A stretch of DNA of 22,134 bases from a virus, in the IMG/VR virus record IMGVR_UViG_3300010885_017335, positions 1 to 22,134 of that record, one strand, 5' to 3'. Below are positions 1 to 5,991 of the stretch, in pieces. Each line of letters starts with the position of its first letter. Position 1 is the first letter of the stretch. A program made the translations under genes and the position numbers. A model generated the notes under the pieces. That model saw nothing but the letters and a program-made list of their open reading frames with translations, was not told the origin of the DNA and did not search any database.

Positions 1-453
1 ACTACCATTGTCAAAGTCTAATGAGCCTTTGTTGTATGTAGTGACACCAGCTTTAATATGATTAGGGCAGTTCTCGTATGCATAACGAATACGTTGCATA
101 ATCTCCTGAGCCCCTGCATATTTATGCGCCGCAATAAGAATTGTACTGTCTGGTACAAACATAGCATACCAAAGTAGATATCCTGCCGCACTAGTTGACT
201 TACCCGTTTGTCGAGCCATTAAACTAATGCTGAAACGATAGTTATGGTAAGTATGTATTAGTTTTTCTTGGAAGTCCCATGGATGATACAACATGCTACC
301 GCGTGTTGGGTGTTGTATGTAAAAGAAGTTATCCATAAAGTATAGATAACCTGTGTTTGGATCACTACATTTGATAAAGTCATCTAATTCTTTATCCGAG
401 TTGAATGTAGTTTTTACATAAGGTGTTTTAACTAGTGAAGGTGTACCGCTCAT
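1..453 (-). CDS. terL: Terminase large subunit, N-terminal part (T4 gp17-like), cut by window edge
   Basis: Only the first 151 codons lie in the window; the gene continues past base 1. The product is the ATPase/nuclease motor that pumps DNA into the prohead. A Walker A motif, ARQTGKST, sits at residues 80-87. It is followed by the ILIAAHK strand (105-111) and by YNKGSLDFDNGS near residue 140. Motif and order match the T4 gp17 ATPase domain, where the P-loop is SRQLGKTT and the later segment is WNKGSIELDNGS. The ATG at 453 gives an N-terminus of plausible length before the P-loop. No Shine-Dalgarno precedes it, and a late-promoter-like box ends only 6 nt upstream, so the message may be nearly leaderless. 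The nuclease domain is outside the window. Confidence 0.93.
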   Translation of the reverse strand, partial: MSGTPSLVKTPYVKTTFNSDKELDDFIKCSDPNTGYLYFMDNFFYIQHPTRGSMLYHPWDFQEKLIHTYHNYRFSISLMARQTGKSTSAAGYLLWYAMFVPDSTILIAAHKYAGAQEIMQRIRYAYENCPNHIKAGVTTYNKGSLDFDNGS

Positions 454-459
454 AATTAC

Positions 460-467
460 TATTTAGT
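460..467 (-). promoter_or_regulatory. Weak T4-like late promoter box before terL
   Basis: On the minus strand this reads ACTAAATA, one mismatch from the NATAAATA box found before other late genes here. If the box occupies -13 to -6, as in T4 late promoters, +1 falls at about 454, one base before the terL ATG. Confidence 0.4.
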
Positions 468-485
468 AAACACAAGGGACTATGT

Positions 486-1640
486 TTATAATCCGTATCT
501 ACCGCGTAATGCGTTGAAGTTTTGTTGAATTTGAATTGCGTTTAATGCTTGTCCGTAGATAGCAACTGAGCCAATATCACCGCGCCAATAGTTATCTGAC
601 CTCGCTACTGCTTCTATTCCACTGTTTATAAATTGATAAAATGTTACGCCAGTATCTGGTGTGCCTATCTGTTGTCCGTTAATATAATAAGTCACTACTC
701 CACTAGTGGTTTGTGTTGCGGCTACGACTATCCACTGGTTATCTGTCACAGTGAAAGATGCGGATGCTGTGCTGGCCCACGGGCTACTAGGACCGGTGCT
801 GAAATGCATTGTCCAAGTGCTTCCGGACACATGATACATGTAGGTATTGAAATTACGATTATTACCGTTGCCACCAAACAAGTTACGATAAGTAGCATTA
901 CCGGTGTTGGCATTGACAGTTCTAATTGCAAACATTGTAGTCTTACCTGTGTAAGTGACATTCATTTTAGATGTGGTCACCGGAGCATACTGGTTAGTAC
1001 CATTAAAACTAAAATAACTTGCTGTACCGGCACTGGTAAAAGATGGACTGTTGGTCAAAGTGGCATCGTTTTGATATGTGCTAAGGTCCGTCCAAGTTGT
1101 CCCCGAGCCAGAATAACTACTAGTGTCGCCGGCATCAATGTATAATAGTTGACCTGATGTTACTATAGAGTATGATCCTGTCCAAGGATTACCTGAACTA
1201 TATGTAAATCCTGTTATAACGCCATTGTTGGCTGCACACACATAGTTCCATACTATATCATTGGCAGGACTAGTTCCCCCAATGAGTTGATTACCAGGCA
1301 TAGTTAATTGACCACTGCTGGCTGAATAGCCACCGGCACCATATGGGCAGGTAATATTACTAAAAACTCCGTTGGTTAGTGTAAAGCTGATTGTAGCTTG
1401 ACCATATGTAAAAGTCAAGCCTGTATATACCTGGGAGGTTATCCAAGGACGTCCCGCAACCAATCCATCAGTATTAGTATTATCTACTATATCATTGTCA
1501 GAATACTGTGTTGGTAATTGCGTAATATCATAATAGACTCTAGGATTAGATACTGCTAATCTATCGGATGACGCTAAATCTAGTTTAGCTTTTTGTCTTA
1601 ATTCTTTAGTTGATAATGTTGATATTCCGTTTAGTGACAT
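486..1640 (-). CDS. Virion protein with C-terminal LamG/concanavalin-like domain
   Basis: This 384-aa protein is a probable fibre or capsid decoration that binds glycans. The N-terminus has a helical, charged stretch (TKELRQKAKLDLASSDR, residues 11-27), then YYDITQLPTQYS and a GLVAGRPW motif near 59-66. I recall this arrangement as the head of many environmental phage structural proteins. From about residue 165 to the end it resembles the laminin-G/concanavalin A superfamily. Landmarks are LLYIDAGDTSSYSGSGTTW, DLSTYQNDATL, FNGTNQY, an YINGQQIG hairpin, and the closing ALNAIQIQQNFNALRGRYGL. The start has a good Shine-Dalgarno (AGGAAA) and lies one base after the stop of the upstream gene, so the two are co-transcribed. 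The family is fairly sure, the exact virion location is not. Confidence 0.72.
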   Translation of the reverse strand: MSLNGISTLSTKELRQKAKLDLASSDRLAVSNPRVYYDITQLPTQYSDNDIVDNTNTDGLVAGRPWITSQVYTGLTFTYGQATISFTLTNGVFSNITCPYGAGGYSASSGQLTMPGNQLIGGTSPANDIVWNYVCAANNGVITGFTYSSGNPWTGSYSIVTSGQLLYIDAGDTSSYSGSGTTWTDLSTYQNDATLTNSPSFTSAGTASYFSFNGTNQYAPVTTSKMNVTYTGKTTMFAIRTVNANTGNATYRNLFGGNGNNRNFNTYMYHVSGSTWTMHFSTGPSSPWASTASASFTVTDNQWIVVAATQTTSGVVTYYINGQQIGTPDTGVTFYQFINSGIEAVARSDNYWRGDIGSVAIYGQALNAIQIQQNFNALRGRYGL

Positions 1641-1641
1641 G

Positions 1642-1923
1642 TTATTTTCCTATAGGCTTTTCGCCAGTCAAATATGGTTTACTGAACCATAGTTGAAACC
1701 ACTCGGGAGTACCTGGTTTGATGTTATGTTCACGCATTAGTCGACCTTTTTCGTTTCCAGTAATACTTATATTGCTTTCTTCACCGATAATTTGCGGAGT
1801 AATTCCACTAAGTTTCTTTAAATCTTCTAATGTAGTATCGAGGTTTTCTTGACGTGAAGGGACAGATTTGAGTTTGTCAAATCCGTTCATTATTTTAGCT
1901 TGTTTCCATACATCAAAGGACAT
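1642..1923 (-). CDS. Conserved-looking small phage protein, function unknown (93 aa)
   Basis: I do not recognise a function. The protein is soluble and charged. A central stretch contains TLEDLKKLSGI, and the C-terminal part carries PGTPEWFQLWFSKPYLTGEKP. This Trp/Phe-rich tail has the look of a protein-protein contact. The gene ends one base before the LamG virion gene and probably forms a two-gene late unit with it. The ATG at 1923 has no Shine-Dalgarno, and a perfect GATAAATAC late box ends 4 nt upstream, so the transcript would begin at the start codon. If that promoter makes a normal leader, translation could instead begin at Met12, but no Shine-Dalgarno supports that either. Confidence 0.6.
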   Translation of the reverse strand: MSFDVWKQAKIMNGFDKLKSVPSRQENLDTTLEDLKKLSGITPQIIGEESNISITGNEKGRLMREHNIKPGTPEWFQLWFSKPYLTGEKPIGK

Positions 1924-1927
1924 GATG

Positions 1928-1935
1928 TATTTATC
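1928..1935 (-). promoter_or_regulatory. T4-like late promoter box GATAAATA, leaderless spacing
   Basis: The minus strand reads GATAAATAC ending 3-4 nt before the ATG at 1923. With T4 geometry +1 falls at about 1922-1923, on the start codon itself. The box is identical to those at 3060-3067 and in the 3837-3853 palindrome. Confidence 0.6.
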
Positions 1936-1938
1936 GGA

Positions 1939-2631
1939 TTATTTGATATCTAAAGGGCGAGTTTTAGTTGCTACTATGCAGTAGTATTTTTCTCTGGCTT
2001 CGATTTTATTGCCTTCTTCATCTTGCCCTACTGCTAAATCAAATTCTAGTGTATTGAACGCATTAATAGTAAATCCAGTACGGTCAATCAATGCGGCTAA
2101 CTGAGTAGAACCTAAAATGCTATAGTGATTCAAGTTAGTTTCATGCTTACGGTCACAATCTGGAGCAGGAACTTCAATATAAATCTTTCCACCTTGCTTT
2201 AGAATACGATTGTATTCCATTAATGAAAAGATTGGGTATGGACTATGTTCCAGTGCATGGCGCAAGAAGATAAAGTCTACACTTTCATCATAGTAACCGT
2301 CTTTTTGTGGTAAGAAGGTTAAATCATATGGTTTAACAACATGACCTTTGCTTTCACAAAGTTTAATATCGCCCGGACTTAATGTTACACCAACAAGATT
2401 AGTGTACCCGCGTTCTTTCATTGCATCTAAGAAGTAACCAGGACCGCAGCCTAAATCTAAGATATGTGCATCTTTCTTTAAATTTAATGGGTCAATGTAA
2501 GATTCAACTACTTGTTTAGTTAGTTGTAAATGAAAACCGCTTTCGCCCTCATCGTAGATATGGGCAGTGTATAACCACTCATTATAGAATTTTAGTTTAA
2601 TTAAGTCTAGTGTGTTGTTGATATCAATCAT
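1939..2631 (-). CDS. Class I SAM-dependent methyltransferase (Methyltransf_11/23 type)
   Basis: This 230-aa protein has a clear Rossmann-type SAM site: motif I ILDLGCGPGYFL at residues 57-68. The strand-4 region DFIFLRHALEHSPYPIFSLM at 119-138 follows, then LKQGGKIYIEVPAPD at 144-158, typical of small-molecule or sugar O-methyltransferases. Length fits the family. The substrate cannot be read from sequence. In phages such enzymes often modify surface glycans or nucleotides, and the nucleotide-sugar epimerase at 5992-6954 makes a sugar plausible (inference). The start ATG at 2631 has an AGGAAA Shine-Dalgarno. The stop lies 15 nt before the ATG of the 93-aa gene. Confidence 0.85.
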   Translation of the reverse strand: MIDINNTLDLIKLKFYNEWLYTAHIYDEGESGFHLQLTKQVVESYIDPLNLKKDAHILDLGCGPGYFLDAMKERGYTNLVGVTLSPGDIKLCESKGHVVKPYDLTFLPQKDGYYDESVDFIFLRHALEHSPYPIFSLMEYNRILKQGGKIYIEVPAPDCDRKHETNLNHYSILGSTQLAALIDRTGFTINAFNTLEFDLAVGQDEEGNKIEAREKYYCIVATKTRPLDIK

Positions 2632-2639
2632 AGTTTTCC

Positions 2640-2664
2640 TGAATAAGATAAAATTACTTATTCA
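2640..2664 (-). other. Inverted repeat (8-bp stem) in the methyltransferase leader
   Basis: TGAATAAG and CTTATTCA face each other across a 9-nt AT-only spacer, immediately upstream of the AGGAAA Shine-Dalgarno of the methyltransferase gene. The stem is AT-rich and has no U-tract, so it could be a weak leader hairpin or an operator. The minus strand also reads AATAAGTA at 2655-2662, one mismatch from the late box, with +1 about 18 nt before the ATG. The inverted repeat may therefore contain a weak late promoter. Confidence 0.35.
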
Positions 2665-2681
2665 AAAATAAAGTGATTGAA

Positions 2682-3053
2682 TTATTTTCCGAAACCTTTG
2701 AAGCCGCTGATTGGGCTTGATTTTTGAGTATCGTCTAGTTCTTTACTTTTCATGTCACCGTGATTTAAGTCTTTATACTCTGCACCAACAGCTTTATATG
2801 CTTGTTTTAGCATATCCTGTTCTTGTTGCGTATATGGGTGTGTGGTTTTTTGCTTACCTACCCAACTTTTTGCTGGCATGTGAAGTGGATCTTTTCCATT
2901 TGCGCCTGCTACTGCCATACCCAAACGATATGCAGTATAATCACTACTAACATGTTCACTATCACCGTATGTATTCAATCCCCTAGTAGACTGTGATTGT
3001 CTCTTAGAAACTTTCTTTTGGCTTGATTCAGCCATGAATTCATTCGCTCTCAT
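2682..3053 (-). CDS. Phage protein of unknown function beginning MRANEF (123 aa)
   Basis: No catalytic motif is visible. The protein is basic in its N-terminal third (SSQKKVSKRQSQSTRGLNTY). The middle holds SDYTAYRLGMAVAGANGK and KSWVGKQKTTHPYT, and a helical segment EQDMLKQAYKAVGAEYKDLN follows. From memory, proteins with this MRA-(N/S)-EF start and YTAYRLGMAVA core recur in environmental T4-like phage structural regions, but no role is assigned. The gene starts 2 nt before the stop end of the 253-aa virion gene. A perfect late box lies 6 nt upstream of the ATG with no Shine-Dalgarno, so it may be read from a near-leaderless message as well as by read-through. Confidence 0.6.
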   Translation of the reverse strand: MRANEFMAESSQKKVSKRQSQSTRGLNTYGDSEHVSSDYTAYRLGMAVAGANGKDPLHMPAKSWVGKQKTTHPYTQQEQDMLKQAYKAVGAEYKDLNHGDMKSKELDDTQKSSPISGFKGFGK

Positions 3054-3054
3054 A

Positions 3055-3816
3055 TCAAGTATTTATCTTAGCAACTACGTTATGAGTTATAGTGCTATTT
3101 GCAAAGGGTGAAACATTGAATTTTAGTTGTCCAAACGCAGTTGTTACACTATAGTGTGTTAGTACTGAACCAACAAATATAGTACCGGATATCACATATT
3201 TTACATCTGCATTATTGTTTTGTTTAGTAGCTTCTACTACTGCAAATTGACTGTTTTGTGTACTAGATTCAATTGATGTAATTTCAAATCTTACTGTTCT
3301 TACCTGAGACATTGGGATTTCATATAGTGTTTGGTCAATATCATTATTACTAGTGGTTGCCAAGAATGCACTGCTATCAACTAAAACAGTAGTACCAAGT
3401 CTTATTGTACTAGTAGCAGTAAGGTTAACTGCACGTAATGTGGCAGAAGAGGTAATAGTATCTGTACCACCGGTTAATGTTACACCATTGACTTTAATAC
3501 TATTCCCTACATATATATTTTGAATTGTATTTGATGAACTACCAATATTAACAGTGGTAATTGATGGTATTATATTAGTACCTATTGTGACATTACTACC
3601 GTCGAATGTTAAGGCACTAGTACCTGAGTAACTGTTAGAAGTTGCCCCGTCAATTTCTGAAATTGTTTTGAACTGAAAAGCTCCGATAGGACCTTCAGGG
3701 TCAACCAATGTCTGTAAATTAGCAAAATTATTGTTTATTTTGCCAAATGCAACTCGTAACGGATCACCCGTTCCGTCGTTGGGTAACTCACCTATAATAA
3801 TGTTTGCGTATGCCAT
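3055..3816 (-). CDS. Virion protein, tail-fibre/baseplate type with N-terminal NDGTGDPLR motif (253 aa)
   Basis: Residues 9-40 contain PNDGTGDPLRVAFGKINNNFANL, a motif widely shared among T4-like cyanophage and environmental phage tail-fibre and baseplate-associated proteins, where it heads a short virion-binding domain. The remaining residues are Thr/Ser/Asn/Ile-rich beta-forming sequence, with pieces such as TVNIGSSSNTIQNIYVGNSIKVNGVTL that echo the repeats of the large fibre at 13123. The C-terminal half (MSQVRTVRFEITSIESSTQNSQFAVVEATKQ) looks like a beta-sandwich rather than fibre repeats. The start ATG at 3816 has a short GGAA Shine-Dalgarno and a late promoter box giving a leader of about 16 nt. 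The exact structural position is inferred. Confidence 0.68.
   Translation of the reverse strand: MAYANIIIGELPNDGTGDPLRVAFGKINNNFANLQTLVDPEGPIGAFQFKTISEIDGATSNSYSGTSALTFDGSNVTIGTNIIPSITTVNIGSSSNTIQNIYVGNSIKVNGVTLTGGTDTITSSATLRAVNLTATSTIRLGTTVLVDSSAFLATTSNNDIDQTLYEIPMSQVRTVRFEITSIESSTQNSQFAVVEATKQNNNADVKYVISGTIFVGSVLTHYSVTTAFGQLKFNVSPFANSTITHNVVAKINT
3060..3067 (-). promoter_or_regulatory. T4-like late promoter box GATAAATA, leaderless spacing
   Basis: The minus strand reads GATAAATAC, followed by TTGAT and the ATG at 3053. T4 geometry puts +1 at about 3054, one base before the start codon. The box lies inside the last codons of the upstream 253-aa gene. Confidence 0.6.
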
Positions 3817-3836
3817 GTGATATGTTCCGTAATACT

Positions 3837-3853
3837 GTATTTATCATAAATAC
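3837..3853. promoter_or_regulatory. Palindromic two-way late promoter (GTATTTATCATAAATAC)
   Basis: Seventeen bases form a perfect inverted repeat centred on C3845. Each strand reads an NATAAATAC late box: CATAAATA at 3845-3852 on plus, GATAAATA at 3845-3838 on minus. The predicted +1 sites are near 3858 (plus, 18-nt leader, AAGGAA at 3865-3870) and 3832 (minus, 16-nt leader, GGAA). It sits between the two divergent start codons at 3816 and 3876. Confidence 0.72.
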
Positions 3854-3875
3854 TACATACTTCCAAGGAACACAA

Positions 3876-4415
3876 ATGGACTCGAAATACGTAAAAGCAT
3901 ACGTTTCTATGCTGAATAGATTAACAGAAGAAGAGGGCGTAAGTCGCTTTGCAAATACGGCTGATTTTTATGCCAATGGTAAAGAAGGTCCTGCAGGACA
4001 AAGAACTACTATTGATACTAGTACCGGAAAACAGACTACAACAAGTGGTATGGGATCCGATGTAACCAGTGTTCAAGGTACACCCATTTCACACACTACC
4101 CCAAGTTTAAATGGTTATTCAAAGAAAACATATACAGGTAGCGCACAGGGTAAGGGAATTGCTTCCGGTGGACAAAAACAAAGATACAACGATGGCAGTT
4201 TAGATGCAACTCAGTATCAAGACCCTGCAGGAAAACAAACATCTGCAAACATGTCATACGATATGGGGGTTGCTAAAGCAACAGTAAATCAACAAGGAGA
4301 TGAGAATGCTCCTGTACAGACAAGTATGCAGTATACACAAGGTGAACCCGACCAACCACAAACAATGGAAGAAGAACTAGATGCCATGCGTAGGATAATG
4401 AATCATAGAAGATAA
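3876..4415 (+). CDS. Gln/Gly/Thr-rich phage protein of unknown function (179 aa)
   Basis: I do not recognise the family. After a short helical head (MDSKYVKAYVSMLNRLTEEEG) the protein is low in hydrophobics and rich in Gln, Gly, Thr, Ser and Tyr, with stretches such as TGKQTTTSGMGSD and SAQGKGIASGGQKQRYNDGS. It ends in an acidic-then-basic helix (TMEEELDAMRRIMNHRR). This suggests an extended or disordered linker-like structural protein. The frame is open back to 3804, but the ATG at 3876 is chosen. It alone has a strong AAGGAA Shine-Dalgarno at 5-nt spacing, and the late promoter at 3845-3852 lies inside the longer frame. Its stop codon overlaps the late box of the downstream nuclease gene. 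Confidence 0.62.
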   Translation: MDSKYVKAYVSMLNRLTEEEGVSRFANTADFYANGKEGPAGQRTTIDTSTGKQTTTSGMGSDVTSVQGTPISHTTPSLNGYSKKTYTGSAQGKGIASGGQKQRYNDGSLDATQYQDPAGKQTSANMSYDMGVAKATVNQQGDENAPVQTSMQYTQGEPDQPQTMEEELDAMRRIMNHRR

Positions 4416-4418
4416 ATA
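4411..4418 (+). promoter_or_regulatory. T4-like late promoter box GATAAATA before the nuclease gene
   Basis: GATAAATA overlaps the TAA stop of the preceding gene (4413-4415). Predicted +1 is about 4424, giving a 17-nt leader with AGGAG at 4430-4434 before the ATG at 4441. Spacing matches the plus-strand late promoters at 3845 and 13094. Confidence 0.65.
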
Positions 4419-4440
4419 TACGTATATTTAGGAGACAAAT

Positions 4441-5256
4441 ATGCGTATATTTTTAGCACTGATGCTGGCTCTAGCATCTACAACCACTTTTTCTTGGGAT
4501 CAACGCCCTCCCCTACCCGTACAAGCATGTCAAGTTCATAGCCCTTATGGATTTGCACAAACTGCACGTACTGCACAACCAATCTGCCGCGAAGCATATC
4601 TTGTAGCATATGATGCTCCTGTTAAGATTCCAGTATATGTAGCATATACATTACTACCACAAAATGCAATAGGGTGTTTCCCACGTACTAATGCGTTTGT
4701 TGCTGACAAGAGTATAGCTGGCGGTGCAACACCGGATGACTATGCTGGTACAGGATACGATAAAGGACATGCTGTTCCTGATGGTGACTTGAGTTGGACT
4801 CAACAAGTAGAGTATGAGAGTTTCTTAATGACTAACATGTATCCACAACATGGTTCATTGAATCGTGGTATATGGAAACTATTAGAGACAAGTGTTAGAG
4901 GTTGGGCAGTCCAATTAAAACAACCCCTAACTGTTTATGTAGGTGCATTGTATGGTGCAGGTGATTTGACTATTGGTAGGGGAATTATCGTTCCGCATGC
5001 TTACTACAAGATTGTAATTAATCAAACTACAGGACAAGTTGCTGGATGGGTATTCCCTCATACTAAACCATATGTTAACTTGGGTAATGATTTGACTAAG
5101 TTCCGTGTATCGGTTGCTGATATACAGAAACAAGCGGGAGTAACTTATGCTTTCCCTAAAAACGCTACAGAATTGCAGCCGGGAAAAGAATGGCCAGTTG
5201 ACTATGGCGCATTAACTAACGCTAAACGTGCTAAATGCGGAAAGAATGCTGAGTAA
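4441..5256 (+). CDS. Secreted DNA/RNA non-specific endonuclease (NUC1/Serratia-type beta-beta-alpha-metal)
   Basis: The 271-aa product begins with a likely signal peptide (MRIFLALMLALASTTTFSW), so the mature enzyme would be exported. The NUC signature appears as GYDKGHAVPDGDLSW at residues 105-119, where the family usually has DRGH. His110 would be the general base. ESFLMTNMYPQHGSLNRGIWKLLE at 126-149 supplies the metal-binding Asn141 and the conserved Asn/Glu helix. Conserved Cys residues (30, 49, 79 and near the C-terminus) suit an oxidised periplasmic protein. The reaction would be Mg-dependent hydrolysis of DNA and RNA. A late promoter drives it. Its stop codon abuts the convergent o-spanin gene with no gap. 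A role in clearing host DNA at lysis is plausible but inferred. Confidence 0.86.
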   Translation: MRIFLALMLALASTTTFSWDQRPPLPVQACQVHSPYGFAQTARTAQPICREAYLVAYDAPVKIPVYVAYTLLPQNAIGCFPRTNAFVADKSIAGGATPDDYAGTGYDKGHAVPDGDLSWTQQVEYESFLMTNMYPQHGSLNRGIWKLLETSVRGWAVQLKQPLTVYVGALYGAGDLTIGRGIIVPHAYYKIVINQTTGQVAGWVFPHTKPYVNLGNDLTKFRVSVADIQKQAGVTYAFPKNATELQPGKEWPVDYGALTNAKRAKCGKNAE

Positions 5257-5544
5257 TTATTTGCCAGCTTTATCAAAAATATCTTTTTGAATTTTATACC
5301 ACTCTATCCATGAATCGTTTTTAACAGCGCATTCATAGTAAGTGGTATAATTTTTTATGATTGTCTTGGTTATGTCGCTTAACTTTGGTTCTTCTTCTAA
5401 TTTGTCTAATTGAGGACATTTTACTAAAAGTTGTTCCGGTGCTTCTGGAAACTTAACAGTTACTGGTACAATAGTACTACATCCTGTTGCTAAGAATGCA
5501 AGTATGATAAAAATTGCTAGTACAAATAATTTAAGTAAATTCAT
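5257..5544 (-). CDS. Probable o-spanin (Rz1-like outer-membrane lipoprotein)
   Basis: The 95-aa product has a lipoprotein signal: a hydrophobic run at residues 5-19 followed by the lipobox LATGC, so Cys22 would be lipidated. The mature protein starts with a Pro-rich stretch (VPVTVKFPEAPEQLLVKCPQL) resembling Rz1-type o-spanins. Its C-terminal half is helical and longer than classical Rz1. It overlaps the upstream two-TM coiled-coil gene by ATGA, the usual linkage of Rz/Rz1 pairs. The pair would fuse inner and outer membranes in the last step of lysis, which implies a Gram-negative host. Identification is from topology and neighbourhood, not strong sequence similarity. Confidence 0.68.
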   Translation of the reverse strand: MNLLKLFVLAIFIILAFLATGCSTIVPVTVKFPEAPEQLLVKCPQLDKLEEEPKLSDITKTIIKNYTTYYECAVKNDSWIEWYKIQKDIFDKAGK

Positions 5545-5987
5545 TTTGGTGCCTCCGCCGCATCATTCAATGCTTTAATAAAATCTTTAGGGATCTCACA
5601 TTGTCCACCGGGGGCAAATTTAGTGTCATACTTGACTATTTCACGGTCAATATATTTTACAATATTTTCTCCACGTGTCCGTACAATCTGAGTTTTTGTA
5701 ATTACTTTAGTAACTATCTTTGTATTCTCTTTGGCACTTTTAAGTTCAGCCTCAGCTAATTTAGCTTCAACTTCTTTGACTTTAAGCTGCCAGGCTGCAT
5801 AATCTGCTAATCCACCTTCTAAATATAAGGCAAAAGCAAGAACAATCAAACTAATGACACGTATTGGAAGAACATACATTTTGATTCCAGGAACCATTCC
5901 TAATACAAATCCGGCTACTGTTCCCAGTATACCACCGATTAACATTGCATGAAAGACCCAATCGGGCAAAAATGATATTATCCACAT
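5541..5987 (-). CDS. Probable i-spanin (Rz-like), two membrane segments plus periplasmic coiled coil
   Basis: Residues about 12-33 and 39-57 are hydrophobic membrane segments. From 67 to 120 the protein is a heptad-like charged helix (VKEVEAKLAEAELKSAKENTK). It ends with GGQCEIPKDFIKALNDAA, similar to the C-terminal ends of Rz-type proteins. Classical Rz has one N-terminal TM; two segments here are unusual. The downstream lipoprotein overlaps by 4 nt. The ATG at 5987 has no Shine-Dalgarno, and a late box (AATAAATA) ends 5 nt upstream, so late transcription would start on the ATG. The start also lies 4 nt after the epimerase stop, so early read-through is possible, with late-specific expression superimposed. 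Confidence 0.66.
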   Translation of the reverse strand: MWIISFLPDWVFHAMLIGGILGTVAGFVLGMVPGIKMYVLPIRVISLIVLAFALYLEGGLADYAAWQLKVKEVEAKLAEAELKSAKENTKIVTKVITKTQIVRTRGENIVKYIDREIVKYDTKFAPGGQCEIPKDFIKALNDAAEAPK

Positions 5988-5991
5988 ATAG

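Noticed and set aside
633-1145. A 170-codon plus-strand frame opposite the LamG gene.
   Set aside because: The predicted product is Cys/Ile/Ser-rich nonsense with no ribosome site. The opposite strand codes for a coherent LamG protein.
3804-3875. Longer start of the 179-aa gene at 3804.
   Set aside because: It would overlap the divergent gene start and contain the palindromic late promoter; the ATG at 3876 has the Shine-Dalgarno.
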